64,000 nt of DNA, taken from contig CAZEJR010000005.1 of the NCBI GenBank assembly GCA_964512675.1, positions 53,412-117,411 of the forward strand, written 5' to 3'. The translations under genes were made by a program, and so were the position numbers. The notes under the pieces are model-generated. The model was not told the origin of the DNA, did no database searches, and saw nothing but the letters and a program-made list of their open reading frames with translations. Shown piece after piece: positions 25,799 to 34,463 of the stretch; positions within the stretch are counted from its first letter, which is position 1, and each line of letters starts with the position of its first letter. The stretch is from A07HB70 sp964512675. Its GTDB lineage: Archaea; Halobacteriota; Halobacteria; Halobacteriales; Haloferacaceae.

Positions 25799-26641
25799 TT
25801 AATTGCGTTCCGGTTCCGCCGCCTCGCGTCCCCGGACAGCGCCGGCCTTCAGCTCTCCCGCGAGGTCGGCCAGCCGGTCGGCGACGTCGTCGACCGGGTC
25901 GTCGGCGTCGTGGCCCTCCGCGACGACGTCGACGAGTGCGCTCCCGACGATGACGCCGTCGGCGCCCGCACGGACGATCCGCTCGGCGTGGTCGCCCGTC
26001 CGGATGCCGAACCCGACGGCCTTCGGGAGGGTCGTGTCGTACCGCCGCAGACGCGAGAGCGTCTCCGCCGTCCGCCCGGAGACGTCGTCGCGGGCGCCCG
26101 TCACGCCGAGTCGCGCCTGGACGTAGACGTAGCCCGACGAGAGCTCCAGCAGCCGCCGGAGCCGGTCGTCGCCCGTCGTCGGTGCGACGATGCTCACGAG
26201 GTCGACGCCGGCGTCGTCGCAGGCCCGGCGCATCGGTCCCGCCTCCTCCGCGGGGAGGTCCGGAACGACGAACCCCTCGACCCCGGTGTCGGCGGCGGCG
26301 TGGACGAACGCGTCCGGTCCCCCCCGGTCGGTCTCGTCGCGGTACTGGTAGATCAGGTTGTAGTAGGTCATGCAGACCACCGGCGCCTCGACGTCGAGGT
26401 CGCGGACGAACTGCAGGTAGCGCCGCGGGGTCATCCCGGCCCGGAGCGCGCGTGCGACCGCCCCCTGGATCGTCGGGCCCTCGGCGATCGGCTCCGAGAA
26501 CGGCAGACCGAGTTCTATCACGTCGGCGCCGCCGCGGTCCAGCGCCTCGACGTACGCTTTCGACGCCTCGACGGAGGGGTCACCCGCCGCGAGGTACGGG
26601 ACGAACGCCGGCTCGGTACCGAACGCGTCCTCAACGCCCAC
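25799..26641 (-). CDS. trpA: Tryptophan synthase alpha subunit
   Basis: TrpA cleaves indole-3-glycerol phosphate to indole and glyceraldehyde phosphate. The 280-residue barrel has the catalytic Glu in VIELGLPFSEPIAEGP; the second catalytic acid, Asp in the usual FSDP motif, is Glu here (FSEP), which I believe is common in haloarchaea. YNLIYQY and the phosphate site GFGIRTGDHA and VIVGSALVD are present. Its GTG start abuts the trpB stop with no spacer, so the two are cotranslated. Confidence 0.95.
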   Translation of the reverse strand: MGVEDAFGTEPAFVPYLAAGDPSVEASKAYVEALDRGGADVIELGLPFSEPIAEGPTIQGAVARALRAGMTPRRYLQFVRDLDVEAPVVCMTYYNLIYQYRDETDRGGPDAFVHAAADTGVEGFVVPDLPAEEAGPMRRACDDAGVDLVSIVAPTTGDDRLRRLLELSSGYVYVQARLGVTGARDDVSGRTAETLSRLRRYDTTLPKAVGFGIRTGDHAERIVRAGADGVIVGSALVDVVAEGHDADDPVDDVADRLADLAGELKAGAVRGREAAEPERN

Positions 26642-27904
26642 CTACATCCCTCCCGTCTGTTCGAACACGTCCATGTCCGGCGCGTTCGGGACGTCGTGGT
26701 TCGGCGTCTCCTCGATGACCGTCTCGAGGTCCTTGTCGCCCCGGCCCGAGACGTTGACCACGATCCGGTCGCCGAGCTTCTCGTGGTGCTCCTCGAGGTA
26801 GCCGAACGCGTGGGCCGTCTCGAGCGCCGGGATCACGCCTTCCGTGTTCGAGAGGCGGTGGAGCCCCGCGAGCGCGGCGTCGTCGTCGACGTTGACCGCG
26901 TGGACCCGCCCCTCGTCGACGAGGTGTGCGAGCTGTGGCCCGACGCCGGCGTAGTCCAGCCCCGCGCTCACGCTGTGGGACTCGACTATCTGTCCGTCCG
27001 GGTCCTGGAGCACCTTCGTCCGGGCGCCGTGGAGGACGCCCTCCGTGCCGGTCGAGAGCGACGCGGAGTTCGGCGCGACGCCGGCGTCGTCGTCCACGCC
27101 GAGTCCCGACCCACCGGCCTCGACGGCGTACAGGTCGGCGTCGTCGTCGAGGAACGCCTCGAACGTCCCCATCGTGTTCGACCCGCCGCCGGCGCAGGCG
27201 AGGACCGTGTCGGGCAGCCCCCCGACCTGCTCCGCGAACTGCCGGCGAGCCTCGCGGCTGATGACCGCGTGGAACTCGCGGACCATCGACGGGAACGGGT
27301 GTGGTCCGACGACGCTCCCGATCACGTAGTGGGTGTTCTCCACCGTCGTCGCCCAGTCCCGCATCGTCTCGCTGATGGCCTCCTTCAGCGTCCCGCGACC
27401 CACGGTGACGGGCGTGACCGTCGCGCCGTTGAGTCGCATCCGGAAGACGTTGGGGCGCTGGCGGTTGATATCCTTCCGACCCATGTATATCTCGCAGGGC
27501 ATGTCGAGGTGGGCCGCGGCCATCGCCGTCGCGGTGCCGTGCTGGCCGGCGCCCGTCTCCGCGACGATGCGCTCTTTGCCCATGTACTTCGCCAGCAGTA
27601 CCTGCCCGAGCGCGTTGTTGAGCTTGTGTGCGCCGCTGTGGAGCAGGTCCTCACGCTTGAGATACACCTCACGGTCGTAGCGCGCCGAGAGCTGGTCTGC
27701 CCGTCCCAGCGGCGTCGGTCGACCGCCGAAGTCGCGCAGCCGCTCGCGAAGCTCGTCCATGAACCCCGCCTCGTTGTCGAGGACGTACCGCTCGTAGGCG
27801 TCGGTCAGCTCCTCTAACGCCGGCATCAGCACCTCCGGGACGTACTGGCCGCCGTATTCGCCGAACTTCCCGTCGCCCGCCCGTCCGTCTGTCTCAGAAC
27901 TCAT
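26642..27904 (-). CDS. trpB: Tryptophan synthase beta subunit
   Basis: TrpB condenses indole with serine using PLP. The 420-residue protein has GKFGEYGGQYVPEVLMPAL at its N-terminus, the PLP lysine in SGAHKLNNALGQ near 96 and the phosphate-binding GGGSN (CAGGGSNTMGTF) near 240. Other conserved stretches include ETGAGQHGTATA. The ATG at 27904 lies inside the trpC 3' end (11-nt overlap), giving tight coupling in the order trpC-trpB-trpA. Confidence 0.97.
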   Translation of the reverse strand: MSSETDGRAGDGKFGEYGGQYVPEVLMPALEELTDAYERYVLDNEAGFMDELRERLRDFGGRPTPLGRADQLSARYDREVYLKREDLLHSGAHKLNNALGQVLLAKYMGKERIVAETGAGQHGTATAMAAAHLDMPCEIYMGRKDINRQRPNVFRMRLNGATVTPVTVGRGTLKEAISETMRDWATTVENTHYVIGSVVGPHPFPSMVREFHAVISREARRQFAEQVGGLPDTVLACAGGGSNTMGTFEAFLDDDADLYAVEAGGSGLGVDDDAGVAPNSASLSTGTEGVLHGARTKVLQDPDGQIVESHSVSAGLDYAGVGPQLAHLVDEGRVHAVNVDDDAALAGLHRLSNTEGVIPALETAHAFGYLEEHHEKLGDRIVVNVSGRGDKDLETVIEETPNHDVPNAPDMDVFEQTGGM

Positions 27905-28670
27905 CGTGTGTGGTGGTGAACTGCCGCGTGTTTCGTTCGACGTCTCCGTCCATGATCGCCGTGCCGATAAGTAGCCCGTCCGCGCCGGCTGCCCGCATCC
28001 GCCGGACGTCTGCCGGACACCCGATGCCGCTCTCTGCGACGAGTGTCGGGTCGGCGTCCGCCGGGAGCGTCTCGACGACGCGCTCGAAGGTGTCCAGGTC
28101 GACCTCCAGCCGCCCGAGATCACGGCTGTTCACGCCGACCGTCTCGGCGCCGGCCTCGAGCGCCAGCGCCAGCTCCCCGGGCGTGTGAACCTCCACGAGC
28201 GGCTGGAATCCCCGATCGCGCGCCGCCCGCACCATCCCCGGCAGGTCGTCGCCGAGAAAGCGGGCGATGAGCAGGACCGCGTCGGCGGCGACGGCGTCCA
28301 GCTGCGCCTCGCGCACGAGGAAGTCCTTTCGCAGGACCGGCACGTCGACCGCGCCACGCACCCGCTCTAAGGCCGCCGTCGACCCGCCGAAGTGCTCCGG
28401 CTCGGTTAGCACCGACAGTGCCGCCGCGCCGCCGGCGACCATCGACTCCGCCAGCGCGACGGGGTCGGCGTCACTCCGCCCCTCGGTCGTCGGGCTCGTG
28501 GGCTTCAGCTCGGCCACCACCGGCACGCGTCCGTCCGCCTCGGCAGCCGCGAACGCTGCCGGGAGCGACCGCGCCGAGACCGTCACCCGGCTGTCCGCGA
28601 CGGTCCGGTCGCGTGCCGCCGCGAGGATCGACCGGACCGCCGGCGCGAGCACCGCCTCGTCGGTGTCCAT
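27894..28670 (-). CDS. trpC: Indole-3-glycerol phosphate synthase
   Basis: TrpC closes the indole ring from CdRP. The 258-residue barrel has VVAELKPTSPTTEG, the catalytic Lys in VPVLRKDFLV, LIARFLGDDL, and the phosphate-binding loops NSRDLGRLEVD and VAESGIGCPADVRRM. It is the first gene of the trpCBA operon. The start ATG is about 30 nt after a TATA-like element. trpD, trpE, trpG and trpF are not in this window. Confidence 0.95.
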   Translation of the reverse strand: MDTDEAVLAPAVRSILAAARDRTVADSRVTVSARSLPAAFAAAEADGRVPVVAELKPTSPTTEGRSDADPVALAESMVAGGAAALSVLTEPEHFGGSTAALERVRGAVDVPVLRKDFLVREAQLDAVAADAVLLIARFLGDDLPGMVRAARDRGFQPLVEVHTPGELALALEAGAETVGVNSRDLGRLEVDLDTFERVVETLPADADPTLVAESGIGCPADVRRMRAAGADGLLIGTAIMDGDVERNTRQFTTTHDEF

Positions 28671-28672
28671 CT

Positions 28673-28704
28673 ATGTACATCGATGAGTGTCTCTGTGCAT
28701 AAGG
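28673..28704 (-). promoter_or_regulatory. trp operon promoter region
   Basis: On the minus strand a TATA-like CCTTATGC (28697-28704) is about 30 nt upstream of the trpC ATG. Between them is the 8-bp palindrome ATGTACAT (28673-28680) and an overlapping ATCGAT. These are candidates for regulation of the trp operon; no leader peptide rich in Trp is seen. Confidence 0.45.
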
Positions 28705-28749
28705 CTTGCGTCACGGCGGCTTCAAGCCTCTGGCGACACGCCGCCGGGT

Positions 28750-29208
28750 GTGGACGACTCACCTCGCACAGCCGGTCTCTACGCCCGCGAGTTCGACGCC
28801 CTCGGTGTCGTCCAGGTCGGTGTCGCCTCTGGCAAGGTCATCAGCGTCTCGTTCTCCGACGAACTCCCGGACGACGCCGACCCGGACCACCCCGCTCTCG
28901 ACGCCCTCGCGCGTGCGCTGACGGGCGACACGAACCACTCTGTCGACGTCGCGCTGACGGTCCCGACAGACCAGCGGCGCGTCCTCGAGGCGGTACAGCA
29001 GGTTCCGCCGGGCGAGCGGGCGTCGCTCGCACAGGTCGCACGGATGGCGCGCCTCGACCCGGACGACGAGGCCGACGCACAGACCGTTCGACGGGCGCTC
29101 CGCGAGAACCCCGTCCCCGTGTTCGTCCCGGACCACCGTGTCGAGGGTGAGTGGGCGACGCCGCCGGCGGTCGCGGAGCGCCTGCGGGACACCGAGACGG
29201 CGGAGTGA
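28750..29208 (+). CDS. MGMT-like protein lacking the catalytic cysteine
   Basis: A 152-residue protein. Its C-terminal half matches the DNA-binding domain of O6-methylguanine-DNA methyltransferases (TVPTDQRRVLEAVQQVPPGE, helix-turn-helix around 85-130, then PVFVPDHRVEGEW). The alkyl-acceptor motif PCHRV reads PDHRV, so the cysteine is replaced by Asp and it cannot act as a suicide methyltransferase. It may be an alkyltransferase-like DNA-damage sensor or a regulator (inference). It is divergent from trpC. The GTG at 28750 was preferred to upstream in-frame codons because it starts at the conserved region. Confidence 0.8.
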   Translation: MDDSPRTAGLYAREFDALGVVQVGVASGKVISVSFSDELPDDADPDHPALDALARALTGDTNHSVDVALTVPTDQRRVLEAVQQVPPGERASLAQVARMARLDPDDEADAQTVRRALRENPVPVFVPDHRVEGEWATPPAVAERLRDTETAE

Positions 29209-29313
29209 GCCCACGGCGGGGTGCGAGCGGCTGCGTCCCGGGACGCCGACGGGCTCCGACACCCGACACCCGACATCCGGCACACGGGCGGGTCCGCCAC
29301 CGAGGGGACGGCG

Positions 29314-30114
29314 CTACCGCTCGTTGACGACGAACTCCAGCGCGTTCACGAGGTAGTGCGCGACGACGACAGCCGCGAGGCTCTCCGTGAGGACGAACAC
29401 CGCCGCCAGCGCGAAGCCGAGGACACCGGTGACGGCGACGCCGAGTCGCCCCTGGGCGCCGTGGCCGGCGGCGAAGGCGACAGACGAGAGGCCGGCGAGC
29501 ACCCACGGCGAGACGCCGAACCCGACGGCGAGCGCGCCGACGAGTACGCCGCGAAAGAGCAGCTCTTCGAACGCCGCGACGACCGGGAGGACGACGAGGA
29601 GGAGAACGGCCCACCCGCGCCGGCTCTCCGGCGCGAGCGCCGCGCGGAACGCCTCGGCCCCCTCGACGCCGTATCGTCGCCCCGCCGCCGCGGCGGCCTC
29701 GTTCGCGAGGTAGAGCAAACCGCCCGCCGCCACGCCGGCGACCAGCACTGCGGGAGCGAGCGCAGTCGCCCCGAGGCCGAGCGCCGACGCCGGCACCGCC
29801 GCCCACCACGCGCCGAAGACGAGGACGGTGCCGAGTGCTCCCTGCGAGACGGCGACGTTCGCCAGGAGTGCGACCGGCCCGAGCCTCGGCGTCGCGGCGT
29901 CGTCGGCGAGCGTCCGCTCCCACGACGTCTGCGTCTCGTGGTCGGGGCCGCCTCCGGCACCCGGTGTCTCGACCTCTGTCACACCCCGACCGGTATCCGT
30001 ACTGGCGTCGGGCTCGCGGGTCGTCGACGCCGTGGCCCGTGAGAGCCGGGCGAGCGCGAGAAGTGCGGTCAGCACGACGCCGGCGATGCCGGCGAAGGCC
30101 GACCAGTCGGTCAC
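29314..30114 (-). CDS. CPBP-family intramembrane metalloprotease
   Basis: A 266-residue multi-spanning membrane protein of the CPBP (CAAX protease and bacteriocin-processing) family. The glutamate motif EELLFRG sits around residue 180 (AAFEELLFRGVLVG), followed by FAAGHG and the second histidine in VVAHYLVNALEF near the C-terminus. These residues would bind the catalytic metal inside the membrane. It starts 1 nt after the lonB stop, so the two proteases are almost certainly co-transcribed. Substrate unknown. Confidence 0.87.
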   Translation of the reverse strand: MTDWSAFAGIAGVVLTALLALARLSRATASTTREPDASTDTGRGVTEVETPGAGGGPDHETQTSWERTLADDAATPRLGPVALLANVAVSQGALGTVLVFGAWWAAVPASALGLGATALAPAVLVAGVAAGGLLYLANEAAAAAGRRYGVEGAEAFRAALAPESRRGWAVLLLVVLPVVAAFEELLFRGVLVGALAVGFGVSPWVLAGLSSVAFAAGHGAQGRLGVAVTGVLGFALAAVFVLTESLAAVVVAHYLVNALEFVVNER

Positions 30115-30115
30115 C

Positions 30116-32176
30116 TCACTGGGGGCTGGGGTTCGCGCCGCCGCGTGGCCCGCTCTCCAGCGCCGAGCCGGTGATCTGCTTGAGCCGGTCGACGAGCGAG
30201 TCCTTCTCGGCCTCGCCCTCCAGCGCCACGTCGAGCACCTCGCTGATGTGGCTGACCGGGATGATCTCGATCATCTCCTCGTACTCGTCCTCGATCATCA
30301 CGTCCTGGAGGTTCGCCTGCGGGATGATGACGCGGTCGCAGCCGGTCTTGGCCGCGGCCTCGATCTTGTGCGTCACCCCGCCGACTGGCAGGACGTCGCC
30401 ACGGACGGACAGGGAGCCGGTCATCGCGAGACTCTGGTCGACACCGACACCTTCCAGCGCCGAGATAACGGCGGTGGCGACGGTGATAGAGGCGGAGTCG
30501 CCGTCGACGCCCTGCTGGCCTGTCTGGACGAACTGGATGTGGATATCCTGCTCCGTGATATCCTCGTCGGAGAACTTCTTGATGATGGCGGAGACGTTCG
30601 AGACGGCCTCCTGTGCCATCTCCTTCAGCTGGCCCGTCGCGATCACCTCGCCCGGGCCCTGCGACGGCGTGACCTCGGCCATCACGGGCAGGACGATACC
30701 GGAGTCCTCGCCCATCACCGCGAGGCCGTTGACCCGGCCGACGACGTGGCCGTCGGCGAGCTGAAGCTCGTAGTCCTTCCGGCGCTCGATATACTCGTCG
30801 GCCAGCTGCTGCTCGATGGACCGCGAGCGGCCCTTCGCCTGGAGGACGTGTTCACGGCCCGTCCGGTCGGCGCTCTCGCCACGGGCGATGTCGCCTGCGA
30901 CCCGGACGAGGCCGCCGAGGTTCCGCAGCTCGAGGGTCAGGTGGCCCTTCCGACCGGCGCGCCGGCGGGCCTCGAGGATGACCTCCTCGATCGCGTCGTT
31001 GGTGAAGTGCGGGAGCCGCCCGTCTTTCGCCACCTCCTGGGCGACGAACCGGGAGTACTTCCGGCGCATCTCCGGCGTGTCCTCGATCGTATCGTCCATG
31101 TACACCTCGTAGCCGTAGCCCTTGATCCGCGAGCGTAGCGCCGGGTGCATGTTCTCCATCGCGTCGAGGTTGCCGGCGGCGACCATCACGAAGTCCGTCG
31201 GGACGGGTTCGGTCTGGACCATCGCGCCGGAGGAGCGCTCGGACTGGCCGGTGATACCGAACTCGCCCTCCTGGATCGCGGTCATCAGCTTCTGCTGGGA
31301 CCGGATATCGAGCGTGTTGATCTCGTCGACGTACAGCACGCCCTTGTTGGACTTGTGGATGGCGCCGGGCTCGACGCGGTCGTGACTCGGCGTCTCCATC
31401 CCGCCCGACTGGAACGGATCGTGGCGGACGTCACCCAGCAGCGCACCGGCGTGGGCGCCGGTCGCGTCCTCGAACGGTGCGGTCTTCGTGTCGGCGTTGT
31501 TGACGATGAGGTTCGGGATCATCGAGTCCGACCCGCGCGACCCGTAGCGGAACGCGAGGTAGATGACCCCGGCCGCGAGGATGCCCAGCAGGATCTGCCC
31601 GGCGATGATCAGCGAGTAGCCGAGCACCACCGCGATGATGATCCACATGAGGAACGAGCGCATCTGGTTGCGCTTGCGGGCCTCCTCTTTGTGTGCCTCG
31701 ACGATCTGTTCGCCCTTCCCCGCGGGAACGGTCCGGACCTTCGGCGCGTTTCCGTCGTCGGGGTTGTGATAGACCAGCACGTCCTGGAGCTCCTCCTTCG
31801 GGAGGAGTTCGGACATCGCCTTTGCGAGCATCGACTTGCCCGTCCCGGGCGACCCGATCATCATGACGTGACGGCGCTGCTTCGCGGCCTTCATCACCAC
31901 GTCGCGGGCGTGCTCTTGACCGATCACTTGGTCGACCAGTCGGTCCGGGACCTCGATGTCGGCGGTCGAGTCGATGAGGAGACCGCCGAGCAGGCCGTCC
32001 TCGGCGTCCTCGTCGAACTCGGCGCTGACTTCGACGTCGCTCCCGAGATCCTCTATCGTTCCTCGACGTTCCTCTTCGTCGTCCCCGGACTGTCGCTCCT
32101 CGACCGGAGAGTCGGGAGCGGACGGCTGGTCGCCCAGGCCGGTGGAGTCGTCGTGTTCCTCTCTGTCCTTGCTCAT
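30116..32176 (-). CDS. lonB: Membrane-anchored ATP-dependent Lon protease (LonB)
   Basis: Archaeal LonB is an essential membrane protease that controls regulatory and misfolded proteins; in Haloferax volcanii it limits carotenoid synthesis. The 686-residue protein has an acidic N-terminus, Walker A GSPGTGKS at 108-115, two transmembrane helices inserted in the AAA module at about 172-212, and Walker B and sensor elements afterwards. A C-terminal Ser-Lys protease domain has the Ser in VDGDSASITVA near 558 and the Lys in GGVTHKIEAA near 603. It has its own upstream TATA box and a CPBP protease gene directly downstream. Confidence 0.96.
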   Translation of the reverse strand: MSKDREEHDDSTGLGDQPSAPDSPVEERQSGDDEEERRGTIEDLGSDVEVSAEFDEDAEDGLLGGLLIDSTADIEVPDRLVDQVIGQEHARDVVMKAAKQRRHVMMIGSPGTGKSMLAKAMSELLPKEELQDVLVYHNPDDGNAPKVRTVPAGKGEQIVEAHKEEARKRNQMRSFLMWIIIAVVLGYSLIIAGQILLGILAAGVIYLAFRYGSRGSDSMIPNLIVNNADTKTAPFEDATGAHAGALLGDVRHDPFQSGGMETPSHDRVEPGAIHKSNKGVLYVDEINTLDIRSQQKLMTAIQEGEFGITGQSERSSGAMVQTEPVPTDFVMVAAGNLDAMENMHPALRSRIKGYGYEVYMDDTIEDTPEMRRKYSRFVAQEVAKDGRLPHFTNDAIEEVILEARRRAGRKGHLTLELRNLGGLVRVAGDIARGESADRTGREHVLQAKGRSRSIEQQLADEYIERRKDYELQLADGHVVGRVNGLAVMGEDSGIVLPVMAEVTPSQGPGEVIATGQLKEMAQEAVSNVSAIIKKFSDEDITEQDIHIQFVQTGQQGVDGDSASITVATAVISALEGVGVDQSLAMTGSLSVRGDVLPVGGVTHKIEAAAKTGCDRVIIPQANLQDVMIEDEYEEMIEIIPVSHISEVLDVALEGEAEKDSLVDRLKQITGSALESGPRGGANPSPQ

Positions 32177-32213
32177 AGAGCGGTCTGAGTACCGAATAGA
32201 GGGCCGCGGCGTT

Positions 32214-32220
32214 CATATAC
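32214..32220 (-). promoter_or_regulatory. TATA box of lonB
   Basis: On the minus strand this reads GTATATG, about 40 nt before the ATG at 32176. That implies a short 5' leader of about 12-15 nt, unlike most promoters in this window. Confidence 0.5.
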
Positions 32221-32312
32221 TTTCTCCCGACGACGCCTCGGATCCGACCCGGAAGAACGGCGGGTAGACGGCCTACGAACGCCGATCTCGACGCCTCTGG
32301 CCGCTCGCTGGA

Positions 32313-32320
32313 TTTATAAA
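32313..32320 (+). promoter_or_regulatory. TATA box of nadM
   Basis: TTTATAAA is the best TATA consensus in the window, centred 27-28 nt upstream of the ATG at 32344; leaderless transcription is expected. Confidence 0.7.
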
Positions 32321-32343
32321 CCGCCGGCGTCCAGTCGGCGCCC

Positions 32344-32865
32344 ATGCGCGGGTTCTACATCGGGCGGTTCCAGCCGTACCACGACGGCCACCACCACATG
32401 GTGTCGGCCATCCGCGAGGAGGTGGACGAGCTCGTCCTCGGGATCGGCAGCGCAGACGACTCACACACCCCGCGCAACCCGTTCACTGCGGGCGAACGCG
32501 TGATGATGGTCACGAACGCCGTCCGTGAGTTCGACCTCCCGACGTACGTCGTCCCGATCGAGGACCTGGAGCGCAACTCCGTCTGGGTCGCACACGTCCG
32601 GTCGATGTCGCCCGACTTCGACGTCGCGTACTCGAACAACCCGCTCGTGGTCCGCCTGTTCGAGGAGGCCGGCGTCGAGGTCCACCAGTCGCCGATGTTC
32701 CGGCGCGAGGTGCTCGAGGGAGCCGAGATCCGCCAGCGGATGGCCGCCGGCGACGACTGGCGCGGACACCTCCCCGGCTCGGTCGTCGACGTCGTCGAAG
32801 AGGTGGACGGCGCCGAACGCATCCGGCAGGTGAGCGAGACGGACGCGAACGGGGGCGTGGAGTGA
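32344..32865 (+). CDS. nadM: Nicotinamide-nucleotide adenylyltransferase
   Basis: NadM joins NMN and ATP to make NAD. The 173-residue protein is of the archaeal type, with the nucleotidyltransferase motif GRFQPYHDGHHHMV at 6-19 and the C-terminal FRREVLEGAEIRQRM, the equivalent of the ISSTxxR motif. Length matches archaeal homologues. Its GTGA end overlaps the next gene's start by 4 nt, so the SAM hydrolase-like protein is made from the same transcript. Confidence 0.95.
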   Translation: MRGFYIGRFQPYHDGHHHMVSAIREEVDELVLGIGSADDSHTPRNPFTAGERVMMVTNAVREFDLPTYVVPIEDLERNSVWVAHVRSMSPDFDVAYSNNPLVVRLFEEAGVEVHQSPMFRREVLEGAEIRQRMAAGDDWRGHLPGSVVDVVEEVDGAERIRQVSETDANGGVE

Positions 32866-33626
32866 TCACCCTCGCCTCCGACTTCGGGTCTCCGTACCCC
32901 GCCGCGATGCGGGGCGTCGTCGCCCGCGAGAGCGGCGCCACGCTCCACGACGTGTCTCACGACCTGCCGCGACAGGACGTCCGTGCGAGCGCGTTCTGGC
33001 TCCGCTTCGTCCTCCCCGAGTTTCCGCCCGCCGTCCACCTCGCCGTCGTCGATCCTGGCGTCGGCACCGACCGCGACGCGCTGGTCGTCCGCGCCGGCGA
33101 CCACCGCCTCGTCGGCCCGGACAACGGTCTTCTCCTGCCCGCGGCCCGCGCCCTCGCCGACGACCCTCCGGTCGCCTACGCTGCCGCCGTCGACGACCCC
33201 GCCTCCGCGACGTTTCACGGCCGCGACGTCTTCGCGCCCCTCGCCGCAGCCGTCCACGAGGCCGGCCTGACCGTACTCCGCGAGTCCGGGCGGCTCTCGC
33301 GGACCGACCCCGTCGACTGCACGCTGCCCGAGGCGACGCGGGACGGCGACGTGTGGCGCGGTGTGGTGCTCGCCGTCGACGGCTTCGGGAACGCGATCAC
33401 GAGTGTCCCCGGCGACGCCCTCGACGGCGTCGTCCGCGTCACCGTCGACGGCACGCCCGCGCCCGCCGTGCGGACGTTCGCCGCGGTCGACCCCGGCGAG
33501 CGGCTGACGACCGTCGGAAGCCACGGCTACGTCGAGTGCGACGTCAGAGAGGGCCGGGGCGACGAGGCGTTCGGACTGTCGACCGGCGACGCGGTCCGAC
33601 TCGCCGTCGAGCGACCGGGAGATTGA
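32862..33626 (+). CDS. SAM hydrolase (DUF62, SAM hydroxide adenosyltransferase)
   Basis: A 254-residue member of the DUF62 family, related to SAM-dependent fluorinases and chlorinases, which in archaea hydrolyse S-adenosylmethionine to adenosine and methionine. Conserved blocks: LASDFGSPYPAAMRG at the start, DVSHDLPRQDVRASAFWL, VVDPGVGT, the Asp-Asn pair in GPDNGLL, TFHGRDVFAPLAA and VDGFGNAITS. The halogenase-specific loop cannot be judged by eye. The start overlaps the nadM stop, so both link to nucleotide-cofactor metabolism. Confidence 0.9.
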   Translation: MITLASDFGSPYPAAMRGVVARESGATLHDVSHDLPRQDVRASAFWLRFVLPEFPPAVHLAVVDPGVGTDRDALVVRAGDHRLVGPDNGLLLPAARALADDPPVAYAAAVDDPASATFHGRDVFAPLAAAVHEAGLTVLRESGRLSRTDPVDCTLPEATRDGDVWRGVVLAVDGFGNAITSVPGDALDGVVRVTVDGTPAPAVRTFAAVDPGERLTTVGSHGYVECDVREGRGDEAFGLSTGDAVRLAVERPGD

Positions 33627-33630
33627 TACC
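33623..33630 (+). promoter_or_regulatory. TATA-like element of the amidohydrolase-like gene
   Basis: TTGATACC overlaps the preceding stop codon and is centred 27-28 nt before the ATG at 33654. Confidence 0.4.
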
Positions 33631-33653
33631 GTCCCCGCCGCGGAGCCGGGACG

Positions 33654-34463
33654 ATGTTCGCCCCCGAGCACGACCTGCGCGTGCTCGACCTGAACGCCAC
33701 GCTCGCCCCCGACCAGGGAGACTGCCGCCCGACGCCGGTCGAACGGCTGGAGCGCGAGTGTCGCGCGGCGGGCGTGGTGCGCGCCGCCGTCGCGCCGCCG
33801 CCGGGCGACCCGACGACGTACCTCCGGGCGAACAACGCCGTCGCGCGGCTCGCCGTCTCCCGCCCGTTTCTCGCCGTCGCACGGCTCGCCGGTCCCCGTG
33901 ACCCCGGCGCGTCGACGACGGCGATCGTTCGCAACCTCACTGCCTCGCGGGCGGACCACCACCCCGGTCCAGACGACGTGCGGTCGGTGGCCCACGACGG
34001 CCGCTTTCACGCCGTCCGGCTGGCGCCCGCCCGTGACGGTCTCCCGGACGCGCCGACGCTCGACGCACTCGCGGAGACGGGTCTCCCGGCGCTCGTCCGG
34101 ACCGCCCCGTCGTTCTCGCCGGAGGCGGCAGTCGAGGCGTTCGTCGCGCGCGGCGTTCCGACGGTGCTCGAGAGTATGGGCGGCTCCCCGCTCGATCGGC
34201 AGTCGATGGAGCACGCGGTCGACCTGTTAGACGACCACGAGAACCTGTGGCTCGGCACCGCACGCGTCCCGTACCGCGGGGTCGTCGAGCGCGCGGTTCA
34301 GGAACACCCCGACCGGGTGACGTTCGGGAGCGGCGCGCCGGACCCGCACCCGACCGTCGCGGTGACGTCGGTGCGGACGCTCGACGTCCCCGAGAACCTG
34401 CTCCGGCGGGTCGTGGCCGACAACCCGGCGCGGGTCGTCCCCGCTCTCGGCTCGGACCGGTGA
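33654..34463 (+). CDS. Amidohydrolase/TatD-like TIM-barrel protein, probably degenerate
   Basis: A 269-residue protein that reads like a metal-dependent TIM-barrel hydrolase: alternating strands and helices and a typical ending (VTFGSGAPDPHP then ENLLRRVVADNPARV). The usual first metal motif HxH at the end of strand one is absent; the equivalent position reads VLDLNATLAP. Other expected His ligands are also not obvious, apart from one in SMGGSPLDRQSMEHAVD. It may be catalytically inactive or use a different metal site. It ends exactly where the next gene, on the opposite strand, ends. Confidence 0.65.
   Translation: MFAPEHDLRVLDLNATLAPDQGDCRPTPVERLERECRAAGVVRAAVAPPPGDPTTYLRANNAVARLAVSRPFLAVARLAGPRDPGASTTAIVRNLTASRADHHPGPDDVRSVAHDGRFHAVRLAPARDGLPDAPTLDALAETGLPALVRTAPSFSPEAAVEAFVARGVPTVLESMGGSPLDRQSMEHAVDLLDDHENLWLGTARVPYRGVVERAVQEHPDRVTFGSGAPDPHPTVAVTSVRTLDVPENLLRRVVADNPARVVPALGSDR

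Noticed and set aside
24392..27817. A very long open frame of 1141 codons on the plus strand opposite ADTH synthase, trpA and trpB
   Set aside because: It is the antisense shadow of well-recognised genes; GC3 bias removes stop codons from the complementary frame.
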